Assembly (NCBI GenBank): GCA_019635215.1
Contig: JAHBZZ010000028.1
Location: 1 to 37,576, forward strand
From: Nitrosomonas sp.
GTDB lineage: Bacteria > Pseudomonadota > Gammaproteobacteria > Burkholderiales > Nitrosomonadaceae
Direction: 5' to 3'
Length of the DNA: 37,576 nucleotides
Shown here piece after piece: positions 1-9,601 of this stretch. The notes under the pieces were generated by a model, which was not told the DNA's origin, did no database searches, and saw nothing but the letters and a program-made list of their open reading frames with translations. The position numbers and the translations under genes are program-made. Position 1 is the first letter of the stretch. The number at the start of each line of letters is the position of its first letter.

Positions 1-228
1 CTCAGGAATAGACGACAATATCTCAACACGACTCTCATTCAGAAAGTGAGCGGGCAAACTATCCTGCTCAAAAAACCACTCATCATTCTGATTACAAATA
101 TTGCTCAATGAACAAATCAAATCGAGAGTTGCTATACCCATAGCAAGAGGGTCAACTCTTTGAGTAAATTTTGATAATGCAGTGCCAACCTTTGATAAAG
201 ATACTCGAACTGTATCAACAACCAGACC
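1..228 (-). other. Open frame running off the left edge, unrecognised
   Basis: On the minus strand this frame is open from just after a TAG at 229-231 down to base 1 (76 codons). The only ATG is at 139-141, followed by residues MGIATLDLICSLSNIC. It could be the 5' part of a gene continuing beyond the window, but I recognise no domain. It partly overlaps the plus-strand frame at 182-373, so at most one of the two is likely real. Real coding status is uncertain. It shows no DoxX-like membrane helices, so it does not look like the hvfD gene that often follows hvfC. Confidence 0.25.
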
Positions 229-373
229 CTATAACGTGAAAGGTATGGATGGTAAATTGCATCAAGTATCGATAACAAAAACTGCATCGGCTGATATACC
301 AAAAATAGGATCATTGGCCGGAAATCTAACAGCCGTAGAATTAGTCACAGGGCTACGGGAAAAATCAGGTTGA
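182..373 (+). CDS. Short hypothetical ORF at left edge
   Basis: A 63-residue frame starting at a GTG (MPTFDKDTRTVSTTRPYN...) and ending in TGA. The product is soluble-looking, rich in Thr, Ser and Lys, with no signal peptide, no membrane segment and no motif I recognise. No convincing ribosome binding site precedes the GTG, and the frame stays open upstream only to a TGA at 161-163. It lies downstream of, and on the opposite strand to, hvfC. It may be a remnant of a longer gene or may be non-coding. Confidence 0.25.
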   Translation: MPTFDKDTRTVSTTRPYNVKGMDGKLHQVSITKTASADIPKIGSLAGNLTAVELVTGLREKSG

Positions 374-473
374 CCTGATGCTACTGCTAAATTCTGATAA
401 GCAAAAACGGGAACGGGACAGTAAAAAAGCAAGCAAAAAAAATTATGCGGTGAAGATGAAAAAGCTTACCGGA

Positions 474-1295
474 TCACAGTGTAGCGATTTGATGTTGGGA
501 ACGAACGCCGAGCAAAATGGTTCGTTCCATAAGATCATGGAGTATTACGCGACCACCTTCGATTACGATATCAGATTGGACATGATTAAGTTCTACCGCG
601 ATCTGTTCCAGCAATGCTTTTCCATTCCTGCAGTCATGGCCTGTATTATCGATGATCAGCTGAAGCAATCGCGCTGTAACCGAATTAGCTTCCATAAAAT
701 GGATTTCATCCTTGACATCACGATATACGATCAGATAGGTAATCTGCTTATCCGGGGTTTGGGGCTGAAAATCAGCACTGATCCTATGTACCGGAAAATG
801 ATAACCGAGTACCCATGCCAAAGGAGATGCAACAGGAATGCCTGCCAATAAGTCATCACTTTTGTCTGGAATTTCAAATGAATTGCCATCTATTTTCTCA
901 TCCAGGATCGATAAAGCCAGTTCCACCCATTCATAATGCGCCAATTCCAACATAAACGGCGGATCATCGGGTTCGGTTTTGCGTTCATATTCGAGATATT
1001 TGAGAAATTCGCGCGGCATTTCCGGAAACAATGGCGTGTGCGACTGATGTTTTGCATAATAGTCGCGGATCATGGCATGCCAGCGCTGGTCAGGCATGAT
1101 GCTACGCAAAACCGGATAAGTACTGGCCATGAAGCCTTCGACATTGTTGTAAAACAATTCACGGTAAATTTTCATTCGCCGTGCTTCGACGTCTTCAGGA
1201 CACGGATTATGCTCAGGATCACGGATATGTGCGGCAAACGCGTACTGCAGATGCACAAAATCCGAACGATCAGGCGTGTTGTATGTTGTGTTCAA
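474..1295 (-). CDS. hvfC: DUF2063 family protein (HvfC/BufC-like), partner of a MNIO enzyme
   Basis: Protein of about 273 residues. The DUF2063 signature is clear near the N terminus: FVHLQYAFAAHIRDPEH, then RRMKIYRELFYNNVEGFMAS and YPVLRSIM. DUF2063 proteins are obligate partners of DUF692 enzymes and are thought to recruit and present the peptide substrate (family knowledge). The frame stays open to 1463, but that stretch is antisense-like sequence inside hvfB. I chose the TTG at 1295 because it directly precedes the conserved N-terminal region. This start overlaps the end of hvfB by 26 bases, which fits translational coupling; no strong ribosome binding site supports it. It is the last recognisable gene of the hvfABC cassette. 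Confidence 0.85.
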   Translation of the reverse strand: MNTTYNTPDRSDFVHLQYAFAAHIRDPEHNPCPEDVEARRMKIYRELFYNNVEGFMASTYPVLRSIMPDQRWHAMIRDYYAKHQSHTPLFPEMPREFLKYLEYERKTEPDDPPFMLELAHYEWVELALSILDEKIDGNSFEIPDKSDDLLAGIPVASPLAWVLGYHFPVHRISADFQPQTPDKQITYLIVYRDVKDEIHFMEANSVTARLLQLIIDNTGHDCRNGKALLEQIAVELNHVQSDIVIEGGRVILHDLMERTILLGVRSQHQIATL

Positions 1296-2127
1296 ATGGT
1301 TGCTGCCATTTTGATTGAATATGCTGAATCTGTTTGACTTCCTGTTCAAGCTTTTCGAATGCCGGAATATTAAAATCACGCTCCAGCAACGTCGGAATAA
1401 TACCAAAAAATTGATATGTTTTTTCCAGCAGTGACCAGACCGGATCGATAACATCAGCGCCATGCGTGTCGACGATCAGATCTTCCGCTTCGTTATAATG
1501 TCCCGCAATATGAATGTAACGAATGCGCTGAGCAGGCAATTGCCGTAGGAATGTTTCCGCATCATAGCAGTGGTTAACGCTATTGACATAAACATTATTT
1601 ACATCAAGAAGCAAATCGCAATCCGCCTCTTCGAGGACCTCTTTTAGAAAATCAATTTCCTCCATTCTCTTACCCGGCGCGGCATAGTAGGAAACATTTT
1701 CCATCGCAATACGCTGACCAAGGAAATCCTGAACACGTCTGATACGGCCGGCAACATACCGAACAGCTTCTTCAGTAAATGGAATCGGCAGCAGGTCATA
1801 GAGGTGACTATCATCGCTGCAATAACTCAGATGCTCGCTGTAGCAACGTATCTGATGCGTTTTCAGAAAACGTTTGAGCCGGTGTAAGAAAGCTTCGTCC
1901 AGTGGTGATGGACCACCGATAGATAGTGATAAACCGTGGCAAATAAAAGGATATTGTTCGGTGAATATACGCAGTTTTTTTCCATAGAAACCACCCACCC
2001 CAATCCAGTTTTCCGGCGCGATTTCCCAGAAATCGATAGTATTGCCGGGTTGAGCTGCCACTTCACGCATCAATGTGCGCCGCAGCCCTAGCCCGGCACC
2101 ATGAACAGGAAAATTACCGGTGTTCAT
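1270..2127 (-). CDS. hvfB: DUF692 / MNIO family enzyme (HvfB/BufB-like), Cys-modifying RiPP maturase
   Basis: 285 residues, the usual length of DUF692 multinuclear non-haem iron oxygenases (MNIO). Visible family signatures are GAGLGLR at the start, FWEIAPENWIGVGG, ICHGLSLSIGGP, CYSEHLSYCSDD, AMENVSYYA, LLLDVNNVYVNSVNH, IRYIHIAGHYNEAEDLIVDTHG and LLERDFNIP. These supply the His, Glu, Asp and Asn ligands of the iron centre. Characterised members (MbnB, HvfB, BufB) convert Cys residues of a precursor peptide into copper-binding heterocycles or related groups. The gene lies 19 bases after hvfA, whose EG(K/N)CG cysteines are the obvious substrate, and overlaps hvfC. Cytoplasmic, single transcription unit inferred. 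Confidence 0.95.
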   Translation of the reverse strand: MNTGNFPVHGAGLGLRRTLMREVAAQPGNTIDFWEIAPENWIGVGGFYGKKLRIFTEQYPFICHGLSLSIGGPSPLDEAFLHRLKRFLKTHQIRCYSEHLSYCSDDSHLYDLLPIPFTEEAVRYVAGRIRRVQDFLGQRIAMENVSYYAAPGKRMEEIDFLKEVLEEADCDLLLDVNNVYVNSVNHCYDAETFLRQLPAQRIRYIHIAGHYNEAEDLIVDTHGADVIDPVWSLLEKTYQFFGIIPTLLERDFNIPAFEKLEQEVKQIQHIQSKWQQPFEHNIQHA

Positions 2128-2146
2128 GATGATGGTAAATTGTCAT

Positions 2147-2512
2147 TCATTCCGCTTTATCGTTATATTTACTACCACCACACTTACCTTCACCACATTT
2201 ACCTTCTTTCTCGGCTTTTTTGCCGCCACAGTTTCCTTCCATGTTTTTCTTCATATCGCTGCCGCATTTACCTTCACCACATTTGCCTTCTTTTTCAGCT
2301 TTTTTGCCGCCGCATTTACCCTCATCATATTTACCTTCTTTGGCTTTATTCTCTCCGCCCCCGCCATAGGCCAATTGCATATATCCACTGGATAATTCAT
2401 TTATAGCAAATGGATTGGCATCAACCTCAGCAGAGGCATTGCTGGCTGCAAGCGTTGTAACCAGTGCGGTACCAACAGCAAGTGAGATAGGTTTAATCAG
2501 TTTTCTTGACAT
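2147..2512 (-). CDS. hvfA: HvfA/BufA-like secreted precursor peptide with EGKCG repeats
   Basis: 121 residues from the chosen start. The frame opens at 2524, but the GGAG at 2519-2522 is well placed (six bases) for the ATG at 2512 (MSRKLIKPIS...), giving a clean signal peptide: basic N terminus, hydrophobic SLAVGTALVTTLA, and likely cleavage after ASA near residue 28. The mature part begins EVDANPFAINELSSGYMQLA, typical of this family. A hydrophilic tail follows with exactly six cysteines (residues 67, 78, 83, 95, 106, 111), every one in an EG(K/N)CG motif. The tail is a near-perfect duplication of a 21-residue unit. Known relatives are modified by DUF692/DUF2063 enzymes and exported as copper-buffering peptides. 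The next genes downstream are exactly those enzymes. Confidence 0.92.
   Translation of the reverse strand: MSRKLIKPISLAVGTALVTTLAASNASAEVDANPFAINELSSGYMQLAYGGGGENKAKEGKYDEGKCGGKKAEKEGKCGEGKCGSDMKKNMEGNCGGKKAEKEGKCGEGKCGGSKYNDKAE
2177..2323 (-). repeat. Two-copy internal duplication in hvfA
   Basis: Two 63-base units, 2261-2323 and 2177-2239, encode the same 21-residue block with three EG(K/N)CG cysteine motifs separated by KKAEK. The only residue difference is Lys to Asn in the first motif of the second copy. A 21-base spacer encoding SDMKKNM separates them. The duplication doubles the number of modifiable cysteines from three to six. Confidence 0.85.
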
Positions 2513-2524
2513 CATTTTCTCCAT

Positions 2525-2935
2525 GGCTAGTTAAGAATACTTTAAGACGCTACTAGCCGGCTGTTGAAAAACGGTCTGCTAATAGCGTAAATTAGTACAA
2601 GATTCGTATTTTTATACTCTAATGTTGATAAGATTTATCATCAGCAAAACAGTGAGATAAAATAACACAATGATTACTAATAAATTAATCTTTTTTGACA
2701 ATCAAGTATCTACAAGCTCTTTCCTGCAAACACAACATTACATGATCTTGCTTTTTTTGCAAGCTGCTCTCTGTTAAACTCAGTTCTTCAAAAAAACACT
2801 ACTATTATCATTTATATTCTGTTTTGTGCAAGCTAATAAAAATTAAAAATTGAACAACCTTTTGTTATAAAAGATCAACCTAACCTTAAAAAAATAATTT
2901 TATATTAAAGCCAGATATCTATAGAGGAGCAATGA
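2525..2935. other. AT-rich divergent intergenic region
   Basis: About 410 bases without a gene between hvfA (leftward) and the membrane protein at 2936 (rightward). It is strongly AT-rich and must hold the promoters of both. I see no sigma-70 box pair good enough to assign. An imperfect inverted repeat, GCTACTAG ... CTAATAGC around a GTTGAAAAACG loop (2549-2589), lies just upstream of hvfA and could be an operator or a hairpin in the leader. Its role is unknown. Confidence 0.4.
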
Positions 2936-3664
2936 ATGTTTGATAAACGTAACCAGCTTGTTTTTTATGCCAATACATTGATTATCATGTTTGGTTTGAC
3001 TGTTATTCTATTTAGTGATTTTGTTTTGGTTGGTATCCTTTTTACAGTGATTGCCGCTATTCTGATTTTTGAACAAATCAAGCAAAACAAAGGCGCTTTC
3101 AGTATCACAGATCTGGAAAAAACACTGACAATAAGCGATACCTGTGGCACTCAAGCGACGCTGATACAAAAGCAAAACACCACAGCATGCCACATGGACA
3201 ACACCGTTTACTGGTTTAAAAGTATCAATCCGATCGGCATGATCACCAACTTCAGTATTAATGGACAATCCCCTATTGAACAAAAAAAAGATAACAACAA
3301 TAAATATCAAGTCTGTATGGCATTACCAGTAACTTTCAAGGCTACCAATGGTATTGAAACGACATTGAAATGCAGCTACAAGAACGCTTTTGGCCGCACT
3401 GAAGGCATACTGTCGCATACCGTTGACGATGAAACAGATCGGATTCGCCTCGTGGTCGATCTTCCTAAAGGCCGCCCCGTCTCAACAGCACGCGCCTATT
3501 GTATTCAGAATGGTGAAGAGGAAGCGCTGCTGCCACCATTGATTACTGGCGAAACCCGAATTGAAACAGAAGTAGTCAATCCGAAATTTGGTGCCGAATA
3601 TTGCCTGCAATGGAATTGGTCTGAGCCCAATCTCTTGCAGAAAATCGGATGCTATATCAAATAA
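2936..3664 (+). CDS. Hypothetical membrane-anchored protein
   Basis: 242 residues, preceded by a good ribosome binding site (AGGAG, seven bases before the ATG). Two hydrophobic segments form an N-terminal hairpin anchor: about residues 9-26 (VFYANTLIIMFGLTVILF) and 30-46. The rest is a soluble domain with five or more cysteines (for example CGTQ, ACHM, VCMAL, LKCSYKN, YCIQNG, YCLQW). Such a cysteine content would fit disulphides if the domain is periplasmic, but the topology is not settled. I recognise no family. It stands alone between the copper-peptide cassette and murJ, with AT-rich sequence on its left and no operon partner. Confidence 0.7.
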   Translation: MFDKRNQLVFYANTLIIMFGLTVILFSDFVLVGILFTVIAAILIFEQIKQNKGAFSITDLEKTLTISDTCGTQATLIQKQNTTACHMDNTVYWFKSINPIGMITNFSINGQSPIEQKKDNNNKYQVCMALPVTFKATNGIETTLKCSYKNAFGRTEGILSHTVDDETDRIRLVVDLPKGRPVSTARAYCIQNGEEEALLPPLITGETRIETEVVNPKFGAEYCLQWNWSEPNLLQKIGCYIK

Positions 3665-3936
3665 ATCATTGGATTATAGAAAAATTATCTTGAGGAAACA
3701 GCGCGACTGGCTTTTTCCTCAAGCCATACACCGATTTTCAGTGTCCGTATCTCCGTTCAACCGTACTCTTGACTTACAACAAAGGTCTGACACGAAAAAT
3801 ACCGGCGCCAATCAATGTTAACGGTGATGTATTCGCAATGAACATACACCTGATTCCGGTGATATTTCAACGTGCCGGCCTATCCTCGATCTAATGCCGA
3901 CATAACGACTCCAATTACCTTTAAGACACTGTAATC

Positions 3937-5475
3937 TTGAATCTTCTTAGAGCGCTGGCTGCAATAAGCGGCATGACATTTATTTCTCGCATTCTCGGTT
4001 TTTTACGTGATGTCATCATTGCACGCATTTTTGGGGCGGGTATGGCAACCGACGCTTTTTTTGTTGCTTTCAAAATCCCCAATTTATTGCGCCGCCTGTT
4101 CGCCGAAGGTGCTTTTTCACAAGCCTTTGTGCCTATTCTGGCCGAATATAAAAACAAACGCACAATGGAGGAAACACGGCAATTGATCGATCATGTCGCT
4201 ACATTGTTGGCTTTTGCACTTTGCGCCGTGACACTTATTGGTGTAGTTTCCGCGCCATGGATTATTTATGCGAGCGCACCCGGATTTTCAAGTGATCCGG
4301 AGAAATTCGACTTAACTATTGAATTACTGCGTATCACTTTCCCCTATATCTTATTTATTTCACTGGTTTCTTTTGCCGGCGGCATACTGAACACATACGG
4401 AAAATTTTATGTACCGGCATTAACCCCGGCATTGCTCAATGTCTCATTTATCATCTGCGCATTATGGCTTACGCCTTACATGGACCCACCTGTACTTGCA
4501 CTTGCCTGGGCCGTATTTATTGGCGGTGTGTTACAACTGATTTTTCAATTTCCCTATCTGTTGCGCTTAAAATTAATTCCACGCATTCGCCTTAAATCAA
4601 ATGATGAAGGTGCTTGGCGCATTATCAAACTGATGGGCCCAGCTGTATTTGGTGTATCGGTTGGACAAATCAGTCTGCTGATTAATACAATCTTTGCTTC
4701 GCTATTAATCACAGGAAGCGTGTCGTGGTTATATTACGCTGACAGACTCATGGAATTTCCGGCTGGGCTTCTGGGTGTTGCATTGGGTACAGTGTTGCTG
4801 CCTTCATTGGCAAAATATTATAACGATAATAGCAGTCATGAATATTCACGCCTGCTCGATTGGGGTTTGCGGTTGACTATGCTATTAACTCTACCTGCCG
4901 CGTTGGCGCTGGCCTTATTATCGATACCGCTGATTACCACGCTGTTTCATTACGGCGCATTTACCGATCAGGATGTTTTTATGACGCGCGATGCACTGGT
5001 TGCCTATAGTGTCGGATTGATCGGCCTAATTTTAGTCAAAGTACTAGCACCAGGATTCTATGCCAGGCAAAATATTAAGGCACCAGTCAAGATTGCAGTC
5101 ATAACGCTGATTGCAACACAACTGATGAATCTTGCATTCATTATGCCGCTTCAGCACGCCGGCCTGGCACTGGCGATAGGATTGGGCGCCTGCCTGAATG
5201 CGGGCCTGCTGTACCATAAGCTGCGCAGTGAAAATATCTACCGACCACAACCCGGATGGCGTGTCTTTATTCTTAAAATCTTTATCGCATTAATGATAAT
5301 GGGCGGCACACTATGGTTTGCGGCCGGTACAGATGCATACTGGCTAACCGGGACAGCCACCGACCGTGTTTACCGTCTTATTGGAATTATTATTCTTGGA
5401 GTTTGCAGTTATTTTACGATGCTCTGGATGTTGGGCTTCCGGCTAAGAGATTTTTCCAGGCAGCACTATGAATAG
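3937..5475 (+). CDS. murJ: Lipid II flippase MurJ (MviN)
   Basis: 512 residues, the usual length. The N terminus ([25 protein letters not shown], then [21 protein letters not shown] and [19 protein letters not shown]) is the MurJ signature, including the conserved Arg residues lining the central cavity. About 14 hydrophobic segments follow. MurJ moves lipid II across the inner membrane for peptidoglycan synthesis. The start is the TTG at 3937, because the conserved N-terminal Asn-Leu-Leu begins directly after it and no ATG is available; the ribosome binding site is weak. It converges on folE2 with a 19-base gap. It has no operon partner here. Confidence 0.95.
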   Translation: MNLLRALAAISGMTFISRILGFLRDVIIARIFGAGMATDAFFVAFKIPNLLRRLFAEGAFSQAFVPILAEYKNKRTMEETRQLIDHVATLLAFALCAVTLIGVVSAPWIIYASAPGFSSDPEKFDLTIELLRITFPYILFISLVSFAGGILNTYGKFYVPALTPALLNVSFIICALWLTPYMDPPVLALAWAVFIGGVLQLIFQFPYLLRLKLIPRIRLKSNDEGAWRIIKLMGPAVFGVSVGQISLLINTIFASLLITGSVSWLYYADRLMEFPAGLLGVALGTVLLPSLAKYYNDNSSHEYSRLLDWGLRLTMLLTLPAALALALLSIPLITTLFHYGAFTDQDVFMTRDALVAYSVGLIGLILVKVLAPGFYARQNIKAPVKIAVITLIATQLMNLAFIMPLQHAGLALAIGLGACLNAGLLYHKLRSENIYRPQPGWRVFILKIFIALMIMGGTLWFAAGTDAYWLTGTATDRVYRLIGIIILGVCSYFTMLWMLGFRLRDFSRQHYE

Positions 5476-5494
5476 TCGGAAATTTAATCATGAA

Positions 5495-6301
5495 TCAGTT
5501 GTCTTGCACTTTTTCATGCTGAATCAATGCATAGGCTGAATGATTATGAATTGATTCAAAATTTTCCGATTCCACAACATAAGCATCTATGCGGTTATCT
5601 TTATTCAATGTGTCGGCAACATCTCTGACGATATCTTCCACAAATTTAGGATTGTCGTAAGCCTTTTCAGTAACGTATTTTTCATCAGGCCTTTTCAACA
5701 AACCATAAAGCTCGCAGGAAGCATTCTCTTCAGCTATTTTGATAATCTCTTCTATCCACACGAAACTGTTGGTGCGGGCCGCTATGGTTACATGCGACCG
5801 CTGATTGTGCGCGCCATAATTCGATATTTTCTTGGAACAAGGACACAAACTGGTTACTGGAATCACCACTTTAAGGGTGAAGAAATATTCACTTTTCTTA
5901 ATTTCACCGATAAATGTCACTTCATAATCCAGCAGGCTTCTGACACCGGAAACGGGCGCAGCCTTATCGACAAAATACGGAAAAGTCATCTCAATATGAC
6001 CGGAATCACTTTCCAGTTTATCGACCATTTCCTGGAGGATGGTTTTAAAAGATTCCACTGAAATTTCTCGCTCATGACTGTTGAGTATCTCTACAAAACG
6101 AGACATGTGCGTACCTTTGAAATTATGCGGCAGATTGACATACATATTGAACATAGCAATAGTATGTTGCACGCCATCATCTTTATCAGCTACCACTACC
6201 GGATGGCGAATTCCCTTTATCCCTACTCTGTCAATCGCTATACGCCGTGTATCAGGTGTGCTTTGCACATCGGCGATGGGTAAATCGATTTCTCTATTCA
6301 T
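5495..6301 (-). CDS. folE2: GTP cyclohydrolase FolE2 (type IB)
   Basis: 268 residues, the standard size. FolE2 converts GTP to 7,8-dihydroneopterin triphosphate, the first step of folate synthesis, and is the metal-flexible alternative to zinc-dependent FolE. Family features are [20 protein letters not shown] at the N terminus, [18 protein letters not shown] in the centre, and the metal-site region [20 protein letters not shown] with Cys153 and Cys155. It is the last gene of the leftward run xseB-ispA-dxs-folE2, 120 bases after dxs, and may have its own promoter. This gene order is common in Nitrosomonas and related methylotrophic betaproteobacteria. Confidence 0.96.
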   Translation of the reverse strand: MNREIDLPIADVQSTPDTRRIAIDRVGIKGIRHPVVVADKDDGVQHTIAMFNMYVNLPHNFKGTHMSRFVEILNSHEREISVESFKTILQEMVDKLESDSGHIEMTFPYFVDKAAPVSGVRSLLDYEVTFIGEIKKSEYFFTLKVVIPVTSLCPCSKKISNYGAHNQRSHVTIAARTNSFVWIEEIIKIAEENASCELYGLLKRPDEKYVTEKAYDNPKFVEDIVRDVADTLNKDNRIDAYVVESENFESIHNHSAYALIQHEKVQDN

Positions 6302-6421
6302 ATCATTTATCTCGTTTTATCTCATGAATGAGATTCATTATTTTTTCAAATCACTTAAAAAGGCATTTGACGAACGAATAACTTAGTTCCATAAAAAATA
6401 CATTTAGTTCAAGATAATCTG

Positions 6422-8266
6422 TCATGCGAGATATTTCTGCACCGATTGAATAATCCCGGCTTTATCCAGACCGCATTCAGCCAGCATCTGCGCATGGTCG
6501 CCATGATCCAGATAAACATCCGGCAATCCAAGCGTCAATATCTGGACAAGCATTTTCCGGCGGCATAACAATTCCATCACAGCACTTCCGGCGCCACCCA
6601 TAATGGTATTTTCCTCGACCGTAACCAGCAACTCATGTCCGGCGGCCAGATCTGCGATAAGTTTTTCATCAAGCGGTTTGATAAAACGCATATCGGCAAC
6701 CGTTGCATCCAAATCATCCGCCGCGGCCAGGCATGGCGACACCATGCTGCCAAACGCCAGGAAAGCAATTTTATTACCTTGCCGGCGTACAACGCCCTGA
6801 CCTATGGGCAGCTCAGTCATCTTCTGTTGAATCTCGGCGCCAGGTCCTGTACCCCGCGGATATCTAACCGCCGTCGGTGAATCCAGCTTAAATGCGGTAT
6901 ACAGCATTTGCCGGCATTCGTTCTCATCGGAAGGCGCCATTACTGTCATATTGGGAATACACCGCAGATACGACAGATCGAAACTGCCGGCGTGTGTTGG
7001 ACCGTCCGCACCCACCAGGCCCGCACGGTCAATCGCAAACAGCACCGGAAGATTTTGCAGTGCGACATCATGGATCAGTTGATCATACGCGCGCTGTAAG
7101 AAGGTCGAATAAATTGCCACAACCGGCTTCAGACCGTTGCATGCGGCACCTGCGGCAAAAGTAACCGCGTGTTGCTCCGCAATACCGACATCGAAATAAC
7201 GGTCAGGATAAGCCTGTGAAAATGCAACCAAACCTGACCCTTCGCGCATCGCCGGAGTAATCCCAATCAAACGCTTGTCCTTGGCTGCCATATCGCATAA
7301 CCAATCCCCAAATACTTTGGTATAGGCCGGTTTCCCGGTTTGCTTGACGACAATACCCTGCTCCGGATCGAATTTGCTGACGCCGTGATAGAGAATTGGA
7401 TCTTCCTCGGCAACCTTGTAGCCGGCTCCTTTCCGTGTCACCACATGCAGGAACTGAGGACCGTCGAGACACTTGATATTTTTTAATGTAGTGACCAGTA
7501 CCTTGATATCATGGCCGTCAATCGGACCAATATAATTAAAACCGAATTCTTCAAACAGCGTGCCTTCGGGTGTCACCATACCTTTGACATGTTCTTCGGC
7601 CCGCTTCGCTAGCTCCAGCACCGAAGGAACCACACCAAGCATTCTCTCGCCGGCACGGCGTGCAGTTGCGTAAAATTGCCCCGATATCAACTTGGCCAGA
7701 TAATTATTCAGTGCACCCACCGGGCGTGATATGGACATATCATTGTCGTTCAATATCACCAGTAAATTTGCATCCATCACACCGGCATTGTTCAATGCCT
7801 CGAATGCCATACCGGCACTCATCGCTCCGTCACCGATGATGGCAACTGCGCGGCGATCCGATTTTTCCAATTGTGCCGCAACCGCCATACCCAATGCCGC
7901 GCTGATCGAAGTACTGGAATGCGCAGTGCCAAAAGCATCGTATTCACTTTCATCTCTTTTGGGAAATCCGGATATTCCGTCTTTCATACGCAGCCTGCTC
8001 ATCGCTTCGCGGCGTCCGGTCAGTATTTTATGTGCATAGGTTTGGTGACCGACGTCCCAGATCAATTGATCATGCGGCGTGTTAAAAACATAGTGCAAAG
8101 CGACCGTCAGTTCAACCGTACCCAGATTGGAGGACAAATGGCCGCCGGTTCTTGAGACGGATTCGATGAGAAAATTGCGTAATTGCTTGGCGAACTCAGG
8201 CAAATCCTTAACATCCAGTTTGCGAAGTTGAGCGGGATAATTGATGTTATCTAACAGTGGATACAT
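6422..8266 (-). CDS. dxs: 1-deoxy-D-xylulose-5-phosphate synthase
   Basis: 614 residues, full length. Dxs condenses pyruvate with glyceraldehyde 3-phosphate, the first step of the MEP isoprenoid pathway, using thiamine diphosphate. Visible features are the N-terminal [20 protein letters not shown], the ThDP/Mg motif [18 protein letters not shown] (GDG at about 145) with NDN near 173, the transketolase pyrimidine-domain signature [15 protein letters not shown], and the C-terminal transketolase domain ([14 protein letters not shown]). It lies 35 bases after ispA, so the two are probably co-transcribed. This links precursor synthesis to prenyl-chain elongation. Confidence 0.98.
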   Translation of the reverse strand: MYPLLDNINYPAQLRKLDVKDLPEFAKQLRNFLIESVSRTGGHLSSNLGTVELTVALHYVFNTPHDQLIWDVGHQTYAHKILTGRREAMSRLRMKDGISGFPKRDESEYDAFGTAHSSTSISAALGMAVAAQLEKSDRRAVAIIGDGAMSAGMAFEALNNAGVMDANLLVILNDNDMSISRPVGALNNYLAKLISGQFYATARRAGERMLGVVPSVLELAKRAEEHVKGMVTPEGTLFEEFGFNYIGPIDGHDIKVLVTTLKNIKCLDGPQFLHVVTRKGAGYKVAEEDPILYHGVSKFDPEQGIVVKQTGKPAYTKVFGDWLCDMAAKDKRLIGITPAMREGSGLVAFSQAYPDRYFDVGIAEQHAVTFAAGAACNGLKPVVAIYSTFLQRAYDQLIHDVALQNLPVLFAIDRAGLVGADGPTHAGSFDLSYLRCIPNMTVMAPSDENECRQMLYTAFKLDSPTAVRYPRGTGPGAEIQQKMTELPIGQGVVRRQGNKIAFLAFGSMVSPCLAAADDLDATVADMRFIKPLDEKLIADLAAGHELLVTVEENTIMGGAGSAVMELLCRRKMLVQILTLGLPDVYLDHGDHAQMLAECGLDKAGIIQSVQKYLA

Positions 8267-8301
8267 TCAGTACTTGAAAATGGATTATCGATATATAGAA
8301 A

Positions 8302-9195
8302 CTAGAATTTACGCTTGATAATAAAATCGGTGACCTGACGCAGCCGGATCGCGGCTTCGCCAAATTCATGCAAAACCTGATCCGCATCATATTGCAGTTT
8401 TTCCGCCAACGCGCGCGCTTCGCGAATACCCAGGATACTGACATAGGTTGGTTTGTTATTTTCGGCATCCTTGCCAGCTGTTTTACCCAGTGTTGCTGTC
8501 GAAGCTTCCGCATCAAGTACATCGTCGACAACTTGAAAAGCCAATCCGACACATTTTGCAAAATGATCCAATTTTTCCAGCTGCGCGGCATTCAGAACGT
8601 TACTGCAATGCGCACCGAGCATCACCGCAGCTCTGATCAAGGCACCGGTTTTATGAATATGCATGAATTCGAGTTCGGGCAGTGTTAACATCCTGCCGAC
8701 ATTATCCAGATCAAATGCCTGCCCTCCGGCCATGCCACGTGAACCGGAAGCGCTGGCAAGTTGTTTGATCATCGCTAACTGCGTTTCAGCGTTATCGGAT
8801 AATTTTCTTTCAGCGAGTAATTCAAAAGCCAGCGTTTGCAAGCTGTCTCCGGTCAGAAGCGCGGTTGCCTCATCGAATTCAACATGACAGGTTGGTTTTC
8901 CGCGCCGTAACACATCATTATCCATACAAGGCATGTCATCATGCACCAGTGAATAACCATGGATCAATTCAACAGCCGCGGCGACAACGGTAACACGTGT
9001 CTCGTCCGCCTGACTTAATTCTCCGGCAGCAAAAGCAAGCAGCGGACGGACACGCTTGCCACCGTCAAGAATGGAATAACGCATTGCCTGATGCAAACGG
9101 ACAGGCACACAATCCACCGCTGGCAGCCGTGCATTCAGGAATGTCTCGATAGCAATCTGACGCTGGCTGGCCCAGCTTTGAAAATCAGTGGTCAT
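8302..9195 (-). CDS. ispA: Farnesyl diphosphate synthase (short-chain polyprenyl synthase)
   Basis: 297 residues, as in E. coli IspA. It joins isopentenyl and dimethylallyl/geranyl diphosphates to make farnesyl diphosphate. The first aspartate-rich motif is DDMPCMDND at 86-94, preceded by LIHGYSLVH. The second is DDVLDAEAS in the C-terminal half. DGGKRVRPLL (44-53) binds the isopentenyl diphosphate. The start overlaps the end of xseB by four bases (ATGA), and dxs follows after 35 bases. This is the classical xseB-ispA-dxs arrangement. Confidence 0.97.
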   Translation of the reverse strand: MTTDFQSWASQRQIAIETFLNARLPAVDCVPVRLHQAMRYSILDGGKRVRPLLAFAAGELSQADETRVTVVAAAVELIHGYSLVHDDMPCMDNDVLRRGKPTCHVEFDEATALLTGDSLQTLAFELLAERKLSDNAETQLAMIKQLASASGSRGMAGGQAFDLDNVGRMLTLPELEFMHIHKTGALIRAAVMLGAHCSNVLNAAQLEKLDHFAKCVGLAFQVVDDVLDAEASTATLGKTAGKDAENNKPTYVSILGIREARALAEKLQYDADQVLHEFGEAAIRLRQVTDFIIKRKF

Positions 9196-9449
9196 GAATG
9201 ATCGGATAGGGTGAATTTTTTCAGCATATCGTCCTCAAGAATACGTACCTGCTGTTGCGCATCCTGTAATTGCCCTTGGCAATACTGCAATAATTCAGCG
9301 CCGCGTTTATAGGCCGCCAGCGAAGCCTCGAGCGACATCTGACCAGCCTCCATTGCCGCAACGATATTCTCCAACTCGGTCGATGCCGCCTCAAAACTTT
9401 CCGGCAGATCAGATGGAGGAGGTACAGAATTTTTTGATGCTTTCGCCAT
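9192..9449 (-). CDS. xseB: Exodeoxyribonuclease VII small subunit
   Basis: 85 residues, the normal size. The core LPESFEAASTELENIVAAME then GQMSLEASLAAYKRGAELLQYCQGQL is the XseB signature, a two-helix coiled hairpin that binds the large subunit XseA. Exonuclease VII degrades single-stranded DNA from both ends. It is the first gene of the leftward xseB-ispA-dxs unit and overlaps ispA by four bases. xseA is not in the window. Confidence 0.95.
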   Translation of the reverse strand: MAKASKNSVPPPSDLPESFEAASTELENIVAAMEAGQMSLEASLAAYKRGAELLQYCQGQLQDAQQQVRILEDDMLKKFTLSDHS

Positions 9450-9601
9450 AAAAATGACTACAATGATTCTAAAAAATAGTTATAAAAACAAAAGAAATAT
9501 CCCAATTTCTAGCGATAATGCATCAAGCAATGCACATACCTGATCTGTGGCATTTTATCATGAAAGGTTTATGGCGCGATGTTGCTGCATGAATTATTTG
9601 A

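Noticed and set aside
378-851. 157-residue plus-strand ORF at the hvfC end
   Set aside because: It lies antisense to clearly conserved DUF2063 sequence, and its composition looks random.
1296-1463. Longer N terminus for hvfC
   Set aside because: The extra residues are encoded inside hvfB in another frame and have no family similarity.
2177-2323. CRISPR-like repeat array
   Set aside because: The two repeats are coding duplications within a peptide gene; no array is seen anywhere in the window.
2101-2406. Plus-strand ORFs across hvfA
   Set aside because: Their Tyr/His/Phe-rich repetitive translations are the antisense of the EGKCG repeats in hvfA.
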